Shown here in pieces: positions 1 through 9,020 of a stretch of DNA of 64,000 nt. The position numbers were made by a program, and so were the translations under genes. How positions within the stretch are numbered: the stretch's first letter is position 1; each line of letters opens with the position of its first letter. The stretch is from Candidatus Enterenecus stercoripullorum (GTDB lineage: Bacteria; Bacillota; Clostridia; Oscillospirales; Oscillospiraceae): assembly GCA_018716015.1 (NCBI GenBank), contig DVKM01000057.1, positions 1-64,000 on the forward strand, read 5' to 3'. The notes below the pieces were generated by a model. It was given only the letters and a program-made list of their open reading frames with translations. It searched no databases and was not told the origin of the DNA.

Positions 1-168
1 GTGACCACCGGCATTACTCCCGGCTTGGGAACGGCGTCCCATGCCATCCTGATTATTTTGATGTACTTAGGCCGGGTGGGCTTTGTGTCCTTCTCCCTGG
101 CGTTCTTGGCCCAGAATCCTGCCAAGAGCAAGCTCAGCTACCCTGAGACCGATGTGATGATCGGTTGA
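1..168 (+). CDS. ktrB: Potassium uptake channel subunit KtrB/TrkH, C-terminal fragment
   Basis: Open from the first base of the window to a TGA at 166-168, giving 55 residues of a gene that begins upstream. The peptide starts VTTGITP and contains LMYLGRVGF, which match the last pore segment and final helix of Trk/Ktr-type K+ transporter membrane subunits. The next gene encodes the matching cytosolic gating subunit, as in other ktrAB-like pairs. Only the C-terminus is visible, so KtrB and TrkH cannot be told apart with certainty. Confidence 0.8.
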   Translation: MTTGITPGLGTASHAILIILMYLGRVGFVSFSLAFLAQNPAKSKLSYPETDVMIG

Positions 169-211
169 TCAAACATAAATCAAATATGCCGTCAGGCGAG
201 CGGAGGTAACT

Positions 212-859
212 ATGAAAAATTTTATCGTAATAGGACTGGGCCGGTTTGGAACGGCTGTGGCCAGAGAGCTGTATACTGTGGGCAAGGATGTTCTGGCCAT
301 GGATATTCGCAGCGAAAATGTGCAGAATATCGCGGATTATGTGACCCACGCCATCACAGGCGATGGACGGGATCCGGCGGTGCTTCAGGCCATCGGCGTG
401 CAGGACTATGACTGCGCTGTGGTCACTGTGGGTGACGATGTGGGCAGCAGTGCGCTGATCACCATGCGCCTGAAGGAGGCCGGCGTGCCCAAGGTGATCT
501 GCAAGGCCCAGAGCCATGTACATCAGCGGCTTCTGGAGAAGATCGGCGCGGACCTAGTTGTATTCCCCGAGCATGAGATGGGGATCAAAACGGCCCAGGG
601 CCTTGCGCGGTCCAACATTCTCAATTTCATAGAGCTGTCGCCGGAGTTTGCCATCGTGGAAGTGGACATCCCCTCTGGCTGGGCCAGAAAGACCCTTCGG
701 GACCTGGACGTCCGGGCAAAATACAAGGTGAACGTGATCGCCGTGCGCCGGGGCAGCGTGTTCAACGTGGCCCCCGGTGCGGATTGGGTCATGGCAGAGG
801 GGGACAAGCTCATCGTACTGGGCCGGGACGAGGACATCAGCGCCCTGTGCGGGAAATGA
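212..859 (+). CDS. ktrA: Potassium uptake regulatory protein KtrA/TrkA
   Basis: A 215-residue cytosolic RCK protein that binds nucleotides and gates the KtrB pore. Residues 6-20 hold the Rossmann motif VIGLGRFGTAVAREL (GxGxxG), with acidic residues following in LAMDI. The RCK_N domain covers about 1-120 and the smaller RCK_C (TrkA_C) domain about 135-215. The length is typical of single-RCK KtrA rather than the tandem-RCK TrkA of enterics. It lies 43 bp after the transporter fragment, with an RBS (CGGAGG) at about 200, and its TGA overlaps the next start in an ATGA. Confidence 0.93.
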   Translation: MKNFIVIGLGRFGTAVARELYTVGKDVLAMDIRSENVQNIADYVTHAITGDGRDPAVLQAIGVQDYDCAVVTVGDDVGSSALITMRLKEAGVPKVICKAQSHVHQRLLEKIGADLVVFPEHEMGIKTAQGLARSNILNFIELSPEFAIVEVDIPSGWARKTLRDLDVRAKYKVNVIAVRRGSVFNVAPGADWVMAEGDKLIVLGRDEDISALCGK

Positions 860-1626
860 GCGTTGAGAAGATCACCAGCCGGAGCAATCCGCTGATTTCC
901 CGGGTGAAGCGGCTGCGGGATAAGCGGGCTGCGCGCAAAGCAGAAGGGCTTTTGATTGGCGAGGGTCCGAAGCTGCTGGAGGAGGCGCTGCGCTGGGATG
1001 CACAGTTGGATACAGTGCTTTATACCCGCGGCACACAGCTGCCTGAGTTGCCGGAGCAGCTCCGGGTTGTGGAAGTGCCTGAGGGTCTGATGCAGGCCAT
1101 CGCGGATACCAAGACCCCCCAGGGTGTGCTGTTTCTTGCAAAGGGAAAGCTGGAGCAGCTCCCGGAAAAACCAGCCGGAGATAAATTCTTGATCCTGGAC
1201 GGGGTGCAGGATCCTGGCAATGTGGGTACGATCTGGCGCACCGCGGATGCCTTTGGCGCGGATGGGCTGATCCTGTGCAACGGCTGCGCCGATCCGTGGA
1301 GCCCCAAGACGGTGCGCGCTACCATGGGGGCGGTATTCCGCCTTCCGGTTTATGAGGAGTTCCTCAGTGCGGTGGCCGCCAAGCTGACGGCTGCGGGGAT
1401 ACCCATCTATGCTACGGCGCTGGGCAATCCTTGCCTGGATGTGCGCGGGGTTGACCTCACCCGCTCGGCGGTGATTATCGGAAGCGAGGGGCAGGGGGTA
1501 TCCCAGCTGGCTCTAGAGCTGTGCGAAGGAACCCTTCGTATTCCCATGACTGGGCGGTGCGAGTCGCTGAATGCGGCCTGCGCCGCCGCGGTGGTACTGT
1601 GGGAAATGGGCCGGGACAAGCTGTAA
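856..1626 (+). CDS. TrmH/SpoU-family RNA 2'-O-ribose methyltransferase
   Basis: A 256-residue SAM-dependent methyltransferase of the knotted SPOUT class that probably methylates a ribose in 23S rRNA. The N-terminal substrate-binding domain (about 1-95) is followed by a catalytic domain with ILDGVQDPGNVGTIWRTADA (motif 1, N and R), SEGQGVS (motif 2) and IPMTGRCESLNAACA (motif 3). The start at 856 is chosen because its ATG overlaps the ktrA stop, whereas further upstream the frame only runs inside ktrA. The exact target nucleotide cannot be read from sequence; RlmB-like and TsnR-like enzymes share these motifs. Confidence 0.88.
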   Translation: MSVEKITSRSNPLISRVKRLRDKRAARKAEGLLIGEGPKLLEEALRWDAQLDTVLYTRGTQLPELPEQLRVVEVPEGLMQAIADTKTPQGVLFLAKGKLEQLPEKPAGDKFLILDGVQDPGNVGTIWRTADAFGADGLILCNGCADPWSPKTVRATMGAVFRLPVYEEFLSAVAAKLTAAGIPIYATALGNPCLDVRGVDLTRSAVIIGSEGQGVSQLALELCEGTLRIPMTGRCESLNAACAAAVVLWEMGRDKL

Positions 1627-1669
1627 ACAAGCTATAAGGACCAGAATCAATGGACAGGGAGGATATCCC

Positions 1670-2920
1670 ATGGCAAACCTGAAATACTGGCTGTGGCTGA
1701 CCACTCGCGTGGGGCTGGCTGGCCAGCACCTGATGGCGGTGCTCAACCACTTCGGTTCTCCGGAGGGCGCCTATTTTTCCGATGCGGCGGAGTACCGCCT
1801 GATTGAGGGGGTACCGGAAGGGGCATTGGAGTCCCTGGCGGACAAGTCCCTGGAAGGGGCGGACCGGATTTTGGGAGATTGCGACCGGCTGGGCATCCAA
1901 ATCCTGACCATGCAGGACGCTTTGTACCCCGAGCGCCTGGCAGCCATCCACCAGCCGCCCCCGGTATTGTATTGGAAAGGCCGGCCCATCGCCTTTGATG
2001 AAGAGGTGGCCCTGGCCATGGTGGGCACCCGCTCTGCCACGCCCTATGGCGTGCGCACAGCTACCCAGCTGGCCATGGATCTGACCCGGCAGGGCGCCCT
2101 TCTGGTGTCCGGCATCGCCCAGGGGATTGATACCGCGGCGGTGCGGGGCGCACTCCAGGCAGGCGGGACGGTGGTATCTGTGCTGGCGGGGGGTGTGGAT
2201 GTGATCTACCCCAAGGAGAACCGCTACCTGTTTGAGGACGTGGCGGCAGCCGGCGCGCTGATCTCGGAAAACCCTCCGGGGACAGAGCCGAAAGGGGCGC
2301 TGTTCCCCGTGCGCAACCGGATCATCAGCGGACTGTGCGTGGGGGTAATCGTGGTGGAGAGCCCCCGCTACGGCGGTACCCTGCACACCGTGGGGCATGC
2401 CCTGGAGCAGGACCGGGAGGTATTTGCTGTCCCCGGGCCCTGGGACGCCCCGGCCAGCGAGGGGACCAACCGGCTGATCCAGGAAGGGGCGGCCAAGCTC
2501 ATTCTCAGCGCGGAGGATGTATTGTGCGAGTTTGTGGACCGCTTTCCTCAGCGCCTGGGCAGCCGGGAGGCCATGGAACCGGAGGTGGCGCGGCAGCGGC
2601 TTGAGGGGGCCAGAATCTCCCGGGAGCAGCGGCCGGAAGCTAGGGTGAAACGGAGAGCGGCAGAGAAAAAAGAGGTTGACATCCAGGCCGGGGAAGCATA
2701 TATTGACTGGAAGGAATGCAGGGAAAAACTGACCGACGATCAACAGACTGTGCTGCGGGCGCTGCTGGAGCGGGCTATGAAAGCGGACGATGTGGTGGAG
2801 CAGACCCAACTGCCGGTGCGCCGGGTGCTGTCTGCGCTGACTATTCTGCAAGTGCAGGGCTATGTGCGGGAGGAGAGCGGAAAGCGCTTTGCTCTGGCGG
2901 TCAGATTAAAAATGGAGTAA
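1670..2920 (+). CDS. dprA: DNA-processing protein DprA
   Basis: A 416-residue protein that loads RecA onto incoming single-stranded DNA during transformation. An N-terminal SAM-like helical region (about 1-70) precedes the Rossmann-like core with GTRSATPYGVRTA, SGIAQGIDTAAVRGAL and LAGGVDVIYPKEN. The C-terminal 65 residues look like the DprA winged helix. The ATG at 1670 follows the SD GGGAGGAT. No other competence genes are in the window. topA follows after 8 bp, the usual dprA-topA order in Firmicutes. Confidence 0.93.
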   Translation: MANLKYWLWLTTRVGLAGQHLMAVLNHFGSPEGAYFSDAAEYRLIEGVPEGALESLADKSLEGADRILGDCDRLGIQILTMQDALYPERLAAIHQPPPVLYWKGRPIAFDEEVALAMVGTRSATPYGVRTATQLAMDLTRQGALLVSGIAQGIDTAAVRGALQAGGTVVSVLAGGVDVIYPKENRYLFEDVAAAGALISENPPGTEPKGALFPVRNRIISGLCVGVIVVESPRYGGTLHTVGHALEQDREVFAVPGPWDAPASEGTNRLIQEGAAKLILSAEDVLCEFVDRFPQRLGSREAMEPEVARQRLEGARISREQRPEARVKRRAAEKKEVDIQAGEAYIDWKECREKLTDDQQTVLRALLERAMKADDVVEQTQLPVRRVLSALTILQVQGYVREESGKRFALAVRLKME

Positions 2921-2928
2921 GTAACATT

Positions 2929-5232
2929 ATGGCAAAAACAAACTTAGTAATTGTGGAGTCTCCGGCCAAGGCCAAGACCATTGGGAAATATCTTGGACCT
3001 GAGTTTCAAGTGAAGGCCTCCATGGGCCATGTCCGGGATCTGCCCAAGAGTAAGCTTGGGGTTGACCTGACCACTTTTGAACCGGACTATCAGGATATCG
3101 ACGCGAAGGAGAGCACCATTTCTGAGCTGCGAAAGGCCGCTCAGGCCAGCGACAAGGTCTATCTGGCCACCGACCCTGACCGGGAAGGGGAGGCCATCTC
3201 CTGGCACCTTCAATCCGTGCTGGGGGTGCCCAAGGAAAAGACCTGCCGGGTGACCTTCAATGAGATTACCCGGAAAGTGGTCACTGACTCCATCGCGCAC
3301 CCCAGAGAGATCGACCAGAACCTGGTGGATGCCCAGCAGGCACGCCGGGTGCTGGACCGCATCGTGGGCTATCAGCTCTCCCCGTTGCTGTGGAAGAAGA
3401 TCCGCCGGGGCCTATCCGCCGGCCGGGTTCAGTCGGTGGCCACCAGGCTGGTGGTGGAGCGGGAGGAGGAGATCCGCGCCTTCCAGCCCAAGGAGTACTG
3501 GACCCTCACTGCGGACCTATCCCGTATCGCGCCTAATCTAGGCGGCTTCAAGGCTGACTTCTATGGGTGCGGGAAGAAGATGGAGCTGGGCAGCAAAGAG
3601 GAAACAGACGCTGTGGCAGAGGCTGTAAAGGCGTCTGACTTCCAGGTAATCTCCGTCAAGCGGCAGGATAAGAACCGCAATCCGGCCCCGCCCTTTATCA
3701 CCTCCACCCTCCAGCAGGAGGCGTCCCGCAAGCTCAATATGACCCCGCGGCGCACCATGTCCGTGGCCCAGCAGCTCTATGAGGGCGTGGACATTGAAGG
3801 GGAGGGCACCGTAGGCCTGATCACCTATATGCGTACCGACTCTCTGCGCCTGTCTGAGGAGGCTCTGTCCGCGGCCAAGACCTTTATCGTAGGGCGCTAT
3901 GGGGAAAAATACTATCCGGAAAAAACCCGCCGCTTTAAGGCCAAGGGCAACGCCCAGGACGCCCACGAGGCCATCCGCCCCTCCGATGTGAACCTGACCC
4001 CGGAGCAGCTCAAAAAGGATCTGACAGGGGAGCAGTACCGGCTTTACAAGCTGATCTGGAGCCGGTTTTTGGCCTGCCAGATGGCCTCTGCCGTCTATGA
4101 CAGCGTGTCCATCGAGGTGGAATCCGCCGGCTACCAGTTCCGGGCCAGCCACTCCTCCATCAAGTTCAACGGCTTCACCGCGGTGTACGAGGAGAGCCGG
4201 GACGACGAGGAGGAGGCCCCCCAGTCCCCGCTGCCTGACCTGAAGGAAGGGGAGACTCTGCGTCTGAACGGCCTGGACAGCGCCCAGCACTTCACGCAGC
4301 CCCCAGCCCGGTATACCGAGGCCACCCTCATCCGGGCGCTGGAGGAGCGGGGGATCGGCCGGCCGTCCACCTACGCCCCCACCATTTCCACCATCACCGA
4401 CCGGGAGTACGTGGTCAAGGAGGGCCGCCATCTGCGGCCTACCCCCTTGGGTGAGGTGGTCACCGGGCTGATGAAGGATAAATTCCCCGATATTGTGGAC
4501 CCGGATTTCACCGCCCAGATGGAGGGCGAGCTGGACAAGGTGGAGTCCGGCGAGGTGCGCTGGAAACAGCTGTTGGGCGGATTTTACAAGGATTTTGAGG
4601 CGGAGCTTCAGAAGGCGGAAAAGGACCTGGACGGCGAGCGCATCAAGGTGCCAGACGAGGTGACGGAGGAGATCTGTCCCCAGTGCGGGCGCAACTTGGT
4701 GGTCAAGTCCGGGCGGTTTGGCCGCTTTTTGGCCTGCCCCGGCTGGCCGGAGTGTAATTTTACCATGCCCCTGGTGGTGGAGATGCCGGGCAAGTGCCCC
4801 AAGTGCGGCGCCCGCCTGGTCAAGCGCACCGGTGTGAGCAAGAAGACCAACAAGCAGTACACCTACTACTGCTGCGAGCACCTGAACAGCAAGGACGAGT
4901 CCCGGCGGTGCGATTTCATGACCTGGGACGTGCCGGTGAAGGACAACTGTCCGGTGTGCGGCCAGACCATGTTCAAGAAGTCCGGCCGGGGGTTCAAGCG
5001 CCCCTTCTGCATTAACCCAGACTGCGCCAACTTCACCCCTGAGGAGAAGCGGGGCGGCTATGTGAAGAAGACGGCGGATTCCTCCGGTGAGAGTGAGGCC
5101 TCCGCGGAAAAGACGCCGGCCAAAAAGGCTGCGGCGAAAACCACCGGGAAGAAGACTGCTGCAAAGAAAACAACGGCCAAAAAGGCCGCCACCCGGAAGG
5201 CGGCGGCTGCCTCTGAGGCAACAAACGCGTAA
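2929..5232 (+). CDS. topA: DNA topoisomerase I
   Basis: A 767-residue type IA topoisomerase that relaxes negative supercoils. The Toprim domain opens with LVIVESPAKAKTIGKYL, and TDPDREGEAISWHL carries its acidic residues. GLITYMRTDSLRLS contains the nucleophilic tyrosine. Three C-terminal zinc ribbons (CPQC, CPKC and CPVC, each with a second Cys pair) follow at about 575-705. The last 60 residues are an Ala/Lys-rich tail, also seen in actinobacterial and some clostridial TopA and likely to bind DNA. The ATG at 2929 gives the canonical N-terminus. Confidence 0.97.
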   Translation: MAKTNLVIVESPAKAKTIGKYLGPEFQVKASMGHVRDLPKSKLGVDLTTFEPDYQDIDAKESTISELRKAAQASDKVYLATDPDREGEAISWHLQSVLGVPKEKTCRVTFNEITRKVVTDSIAHPREIDQNLVDAQQARRVLDRIVGYQLSPLLWKKIRRGLSAGRVQSVATRLVVEREEEIRAFQPKEYWTLTADLSRIAPNLGGFKADFYGCGKKMELGSKEETDAVAEAVKASDFQVISVKRQDKNRNPAPPFITSTLQQEASRKLNMTPRRTMSVAQQLYEGVDIEGEGTVGLITYMRTDSLRLSEEALSAAKTFIVGRYGEKYYPEKTRRFKAKGNAQDAHEAIRPSDVNLTPEQLKKDLTGEQYRLYKLIWSRFLACQMASAVYDSVSIEVESAGYQFRASHSSIKFNGFTAVYEESRDDEEEAPQSPLPDLKEGETLRLNGLDSAQHFTQPPARYTEATLIRALEERGIGRPSTYAPTISTITDREYVVKEGRHLRPTPLGEVVTGLMKDKFPDIVDPDFTAQMEGELDKVESGEVRWKQLLGGFYKDFEAELQKAEKDLDGERIKVPDEVTEEICPQCGRNLVVKSGRFGRFLACPGWPECNFTMPLVVEMPGKCPKCGARLVKRTGVSKKTNKQYTYYCCEHLNSKDESRRCDFMTWDVPVKDNCPVCGQTMFKKSGRGFKRPFCINPDCANFTPEEKRGGYVKKTADSSGESEASAEKTPAKKAAAKTTGKKTAAKKTTAKKAATRKAAAASEATNA

Positions 5233-5305
5233 GCCGTCCGGTTGGCCGGACCCTTTACAAATCAGAACAGCCTGCATGAGCAGGCACAGATAAAGGACAA
5301 TGACT

Positions 5306-6607
5306 ATGCATGTAACCGTCGTCGGCGCCGGGCTGGCGGGCTGCGAGGCGGCCTGGCAGCTGGCCCAGCGGGGCGTTCCTGTTATCCTTCGGGAGATGAA
5401 GCCCCAGAAGATGAGCCCCGCCCACCACAGCGGGAACTTTGCCGAGCTGGTATGTTCCAACTCCCTGCGCTCCGACCAGCTGGAAAACGCGGTGGGGCTG
5501 CTCAAGGAGGAGCTGCGCCGCTGCGGCTCGCTGATCCTGCGCTGTGCCGACCAGACCCGGGTGGAGGCGGGGGGCGCCTTGGCGGTGGACCGGGAGGGCT
5601 TCTCCCAGACGGTCACCCAGGCGGTGCGGGAGCACCCCAATATCACGGTGGAGGAGAGTGAGGTGACGGACATCCCGGATGGGGATGTGGTCATCGCCAC
5701 CGGGCCTTTGACCTCGGACGCTCTGTCCCAGTCCATTGGGACCCTGTTTCCGGACAGCCGGTACCTGAACTTTTACGACGCCGCTGCCCCCATCGTCACC
5801 TTTGAGAGCGTGGACATGGACCGCGCCTGGTTCGGTTCCCGGTACGGCAAGGGCAGCGACGACTATATCAACTGCCCCATGAGCCAGGAGGAGTACCTGG
5901 CCTTTTGGCAGGAGCTGTGCCAGGCCCAGGAGGCCGAAGTCCACGGTTTTGAGGACAAGAATGTATTTGAAGGCTGTATGCCGGTGGAGGTCATGGCCCG
6001 CCGGGGGATGCAGACCTTGTGCTTCGGCCCCTTGAAACCCAAAGGGCTCACCGACCCCAAAACGGGGCGGGAGCCCTACGCCGTGGTGCAGCTGCGCCGG
6101 GACAACGCCCAGGGCACGCTGTACAATATCGTGGGCTTTCAGACCCACCTGAAGTGGGGAGAGCAGAAGCGGGTGTTCTCCATGATTCCAGCGCTGAAAA
6201 ACGCCCAATATATACGCTACGGGGTGATGCACCGTAACACCTACCTGGATTCTCCCCGTCTGCTGGACCGGTATTACCGGGTGAAAGGGAATGAGCGCAT
6301 TGTGTTTGCCGGGCAGATCACCGGGGTGGAGGGCTATGTGGAGTCCACTGCCTCTGGTTTCCTGGCCGGGGTGGAGCTGGCCCACCGGCTGTTGGGACAG
6401 CCGTCGGTGGACTTTCCACGCCAGACGGCCATCGGCGCGCTGGCCTGCTACATCAGCAACGAGAGCGTGGCGGACTTTCAGCCCATGAACATCAATTTCG
6501 GCATCATGCCCCCCCTGGACCAGAGGGTCAAGGGCAAGCGGGCCAAGAACGCTCTGCTCAGCCAGCATTCGCTGGAGATCGTGGAGGCGCTGAGAGAAAA
6601 GATTTGA
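5306..6607 (+). CDS. trmFO: Folate/FAD-dependent tRNA (m5U54) methyltransferase TrmFO
   Basis: A 433-residue flavoprotein that makes ribothymidine at tRNA position 54 using methylene-tetrahydrofolate. The N-terminus is the FAD dinucleotide fold VVGAGLAGCEAAWQLAQ. NFAELVCSNSLRSDQLENA and FAGQITGVEGYVESTASGF are family signatures. ATG 5306 lies 8 nt from the AAAGGA SD, while ATG 5300 lies only 2 nt from it, so 5306 is preferred. TopA-TrmFO adjacency is common in Firmicutes. Confidence 0.95.
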   Translation: MHVTVVGAGLAGCEAAWQLAQRGVPVILREMKPQKMSPAHHSGNFAELVCSNSLRSDQLENAVGLLKEELRRCGSLILRCADQTRVEAGGALAVDREGFSQTVTQAVREHPNITVEESEVTDIPDGDVVIATGPLTSDALSQSIGTLFPDSRYLNFYDAAAPIVTFESVDMDRAWFGSRYGKGSDDYINCPMSQEEYLAFWQELCQAQEAEVHGFEDKNVFEGCMPVEVMARRGMQTLCFGPLKPKGLTDPKTGREPYAVVQLRRDNAQGTLYNIVGFQTHLKWGEQKRVFSMIPALKNAQYIRYGVMHRNTYLDSPRLLDRYYRVKGNERIVFAGQITGVEGYVESTASGFLAGVELAHRLLGQPSVDFPRQTAIGALACYISNESVADFQPMNINFGIMPPLDQRVKGKRAKNALLSQHSLEIVEALREKI

Positions 6608-6622
6608 GGGAGGCTGGTTTTT

Positions 6623-7684
6623 TTGAAGATCATCGTGGATGCCATGGGCGGGGACAACGCGCCCCAGGCGCCGGTCAGGGGCGCCATACAGGCGATTAGG
6701 GAGCTGGGGGCGGAGGTCATCCTGGTGGGCCGCGGAGAGGAGATCCTTGAGGCGCTCCATGCCGACGGCATCGCCGAGCTGCCTGCGGGGCTGGAGATCA
6801 CCCACGCCGACCAGGTGGTGGAGATGTGCGACAATCCGGCCACCGCGTTCAAGGAGAAAAAGGACTCATCTTTGACCGTGGGGCTGAACCTGCTGAAAGA
6901 AGGGGCGGGGGATGCCTTTGTCTCCGCTGGTTCCACCGGCGCGCTGCTCTCCGCCGCCACCCTGCTGGTCAAGCGCGTTCGGGGCATCCGCCGGGCGGCG
7001 CTGGCCCCCGTGGTGCCCACCGGCAAGGGGGGCGCGGTGCTCATTGACTGCGGCGCCACGGCGGAATGCACCCCGGAGTTTCTGCTCCAGTTTGCCTTTA
7101 TGGGCAGCTATTACGCCGAGCGGGTGCTGGGCCGTCCAGAGCCCAAGGTGGGCCTTCTGAACATTGGGGCCGAGCCCTCCAAGGGCACCGAGCTGCAGCA
7201 GGAGACCTATCAGCTGCTGAAAAAGGCCGGAGCGGAAGGCCGGATCAATTTTGTAGGCAATGTGGAGGCCCGCGAGGCAGTGGAAGGGGCTGTGGACGTC
7301 ATTGTATCCGACGGCTACTCAGGGAATATTTTCCTGAAAACCATGGAGGGAACTGGGCTGTTCCTGGGCCGGGAGATCAAAAAAATGTTTCTGAAGAGCC
7401 TGAAGACCAAGATCGCGGCGGTGCTGGTCAAGGATGAGTTAAAGGCGTTCAAAAAACTCATGAGCGCCGACGAAGTGGGCGGCACCGCCCTGATCGGAAT
7501 TTCCAGGCCGGTGATCAAGGCCCACGGCTCCTCCGACGCCTATGCCCTGCGCAACGCCATCCGCCAGGCGATGGAGTTCAGCAAGTCCGGTATCATTGAG
7601 GACATCACGGAAAATGTGTCCCACATGCGCCTGCCGGTGCGCTCTGCCAGAAGCGACGAGAACACGGCTGGGAAAGAGATGTAA
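6623..7684 (+). CDS. plsX: Phosphate acyltransferase PlsX
   Basis: A 353-residue enzyme that converts acyl-ACP to acyl-phosphate, the first step of glycerophospholipid synthesis in Gram-positives. It starts at TTG 6623 behind GAGGGAGG. The N-terminus KIIVDAMGGDNAPQAPVRG is diagnostic, and FVSAGSTGALLSAATLLV and VIVSDGYSGNIFLKTMEG are conserved PlsX blocks. acpP follows, and a plsC-type gene lies at 16.5 kb, so the window holds two acyltransferase steps but no PlsY. Confidence 0.96.
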   Translation: MKIIVDAMGGDNAPQAPVRGAIQAIRELGAEVILVGRGEEILEALHADGIAELPAGLEITHADQVVEMCDNPATAFKEKKDSSLTVGLNLLKEGAGDAFVSAGSTGALLSAATLLVKRVRGIRRAALAPVVPTGKGGAVLIDCGATAECTPEFLLQFAFMGSYYAERVLGRPEPKVGLLNIGAEPSKGTELQQETYQLLKKAGAEGRINFVGNVEAREAVEGAVDVIVSDGYSGNIFLKTMEGTGLFLGREIKKMFLKSLKTKIAAVLVKDELKAFKKLMSADEVGGTALIGISRPVIKAHGSSDAYALRNAIRQAMEFSKSGIIEDITENVSHMRLPVRSARSDENTAGKEM

Positions 7685-7702
7685 ATACGGTCAAAAAGAC
7701 TA

Positions 7703-7731
7703 TTGACAGTGAAGATGATTCTCCCTATTAT
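7703..7731 (+). promoter_or_regulatory. Sigma-A-type promoter for acpP
   Basis: TTGACA at 7703-7708 and TATTAT at 7726-7731 with a 17-bp spacer, 36 bp before the acpP ATG. It gives acpP and rnc a start independent of plsX. I see no clear FapR operator here. Confidence 0.75.
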
Positions 7732-7766
7732 GGTGTCAAAGCTAAGCTAAAAGGAGCTGCGTAAAA

Positions 7767-8000
7767 ATGTTTGAAAAATTGTGCGCGCTCATCGCCGAAC
7801 AGTTCGGCGTTGACGCGGATACCGTGACCGCCGAGACCGCCTTTGTGGATGATCTTGGCGCCGATTCTGTGGATCTGGTGGATCTCTCCATGGCCCTGGA
7901 AGAGGAGTTTGGCATGGAGGAGATGGAGGAAGAGGACATCAGCTCCATCACCACGGTGGGAGATCTCTACAAGTATATGCAGGATCATCTGGACATCTGA
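7767..8000 (+). CDS. acpP: Acyl carrier protein
   Basis: A 77-residue acidic carrier of fatty acyl intermediates. The phosphopantetheine site is Ser34 in DLGADSVDLVDL. The usual helix II with FGMEEMEEED is slightly more acidic than in most ACPs. It sits between plsX and rnc, the classical Firmicutes order, and has its own promoter and terminator. Confidence 0.97.
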   Translation: MFEKLCALIAEQFGVDADTVTAETAFVDDLGADSVDLVDLSMALEEEFGMEEMEEEDISSITTVGDLYKYMQDHLDI

Positions 8001-8013
8001 ACGCAAGCATACC

Positions 8014-8045
8014 GGAAGCCCCGCATCAGGCGGGGCTTCCTTTTT
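8014..8045 (+). terminator. Intrinsic terminator after acpP
   Basis: An 11-bp GC-rich stem (GGAAGCCCCGC, 5-nt loop, GCGGGGCTTCC) followed by TTTTTC. It lies between acpP and rnc with only 16 bp left before rnc, so rnc is probably read by leak-through. Confidence 0.85.
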
Positions 8046-8061
8046 CAGAGGAGATCATGAA

Positions 8062-8733
8062 ATGAAAAAACTGGAAGATAAACTGGGGTATCGCTTTCAT
8101 GACGCGGGGCTGCTGGAGCATGCCCTGACCCACAGCTCCTACGCCAATGAGCACCGGGGCACGGGGATCACCAGCAACGAGCGGTTGGAGTTTTTGGGGG
8201 ATTCCGTGTTGGGGCTGATCGTGGCGGAATACCTGTACCAGACCCATCCGGATATGCCGGAGGGGGAGCTGACCCGCACCCGGGCTGCCCTGGTGTGCGA
8301 GGACAGCCTTCATGAAGTGGCCCTCGCCCTGAATTTGGGGTCTTATCTGCGCCTGGGCAAAGGGGAGGCGGCGGGTGGCGGTCGGACCCGACCATCCATT
8401 CTGGCTGACGCCACCGAGGCCATGCTGGCCGCCGTGTATCTGGATGGAGGATTTGGCGCTGCCTGGGGGATCGTGCAGAACTTCATTCTGAATCAAGAAC
8501 GGGAAAAGGCGGTGGACCGGGACTACAAGACCGGCCTGCAAGAGTGCGTCCAGCGCACGCCGGGGAAGAACGTGACCTACCGCCTGGTGGAGGAGATCGG
8601 GCCTGACCATAATCGAATCTTTGTCATGGAGGCGGCGGTGGACGGCAAGGTTGTGGGACAGGGACGGGGCCGTACCAAGAAAGAGGCGGAGCAGCTGGCC
8701 GCCAAGACAGCCCTAGAACACATGGATTTCTGA
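8062..8733 (+). CDS. rnc: Ribonuclease III
   Basis: A 223-residue double-strand-specific endoribonuclease for rRNA and mRNA processing. The signature NERLEFLGDSVLGLIVAEY lies at about 40-60 and a second acidic patch at ADATEAMLAAVYLDGG. The double-stranded RNA-binding domain fills the last 70 residues and ends with TKKEAEQLAAKTALEHM. ATG 8062 follows GAGGAGATC. The usual downstream smc and ftsY genes are not here; scpA follows instead. Confidence 0.96.
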   Translation: MKKLEDKLGYRFHDAGLLEHALTHSSYANEHRGTGITSNERLEFLGDSVLGLIVAEYLYQTHPDMPEGELTRTRAALVCEDSLHEVALALNLGSYLRLGKGEAAGGGRTRPSILADATEAMLAAVYLDGGFGAAWGIVQNFILNQEREKAVDRDYKTGLQECVQRTPGKNVTYRLVEEIGPDHNRIFVMEAAVDGKVVGQGRGRTKKEAEQLAAKTALEHMDF

Positions 8734-8760
8734 TGTGGAAAATTTTCTGAAAGCGCCAGG

Positions 8761-8793
8761 CAGAGCCGGCAGTTTGTTAAGCTGCCGGCTCTG
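8761..8793 (+). terminator. Stem-loop after rnc
   Basis: A perfect 12-bp stem CAGAGCCGGCAG / CTGCCGGCTCTG with a 9-nt loop, 28 bp after the rnc stop. Only a short pyrimidine run follows, so it may be a weak terminator or an mRNA-end stabiliser. Confidence 0.6.
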
Positions 8794-8947
8794 CCTTCCA
8801 ATACAGAAGGGGCCCTTTACCGGGTGGTCGTGCGCCCGCAGATCTGGAAGGAAAATATAGGAAAAATAGTAACCGGTCTGCCCCCTGCCACGGATGCGAG
8901 ACAGCCGGGGGGATGCCTGGCCAGGTAGCAAAGGTTGGCGTCGGGGG

Positions 8948-8976
8948 TTGTAAAACGGTTGTTATTTTGCTATAAT
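8948..8976 (+). promoter_or_regulatory. Promoter for the scpA operon
   Basis: TTGTAA at 8948-8953 and a perfect TATAAT at 8971-8976, spacer 17 bp, ending 44 bp before the scpA GTG. The 214 bp between rnc and this promoter hold the rnc stem-loop and nothing else I can recognise. Confidence 0.75.
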
Positions 8977-9020
8977 ACATTGGAAATTTGACGTGTTCAA
9001 CTGCGGCTGGGAGGTGTGCT

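Noticed and set aside
3538-5736. Very long open frame antisense to topA and trmFO (and similar ones antisense to dprA, ispH-rpsA, the ABC permease, the peptidoglycan-binding cluster, pyrD/pyrK and lacZ)
   Set aside because: The opposite strand encodes complete conserved proteins in each case. High GC at third positions keeps antisense frames open; the translations are His/Gln/Leu-rich and without family motifs.
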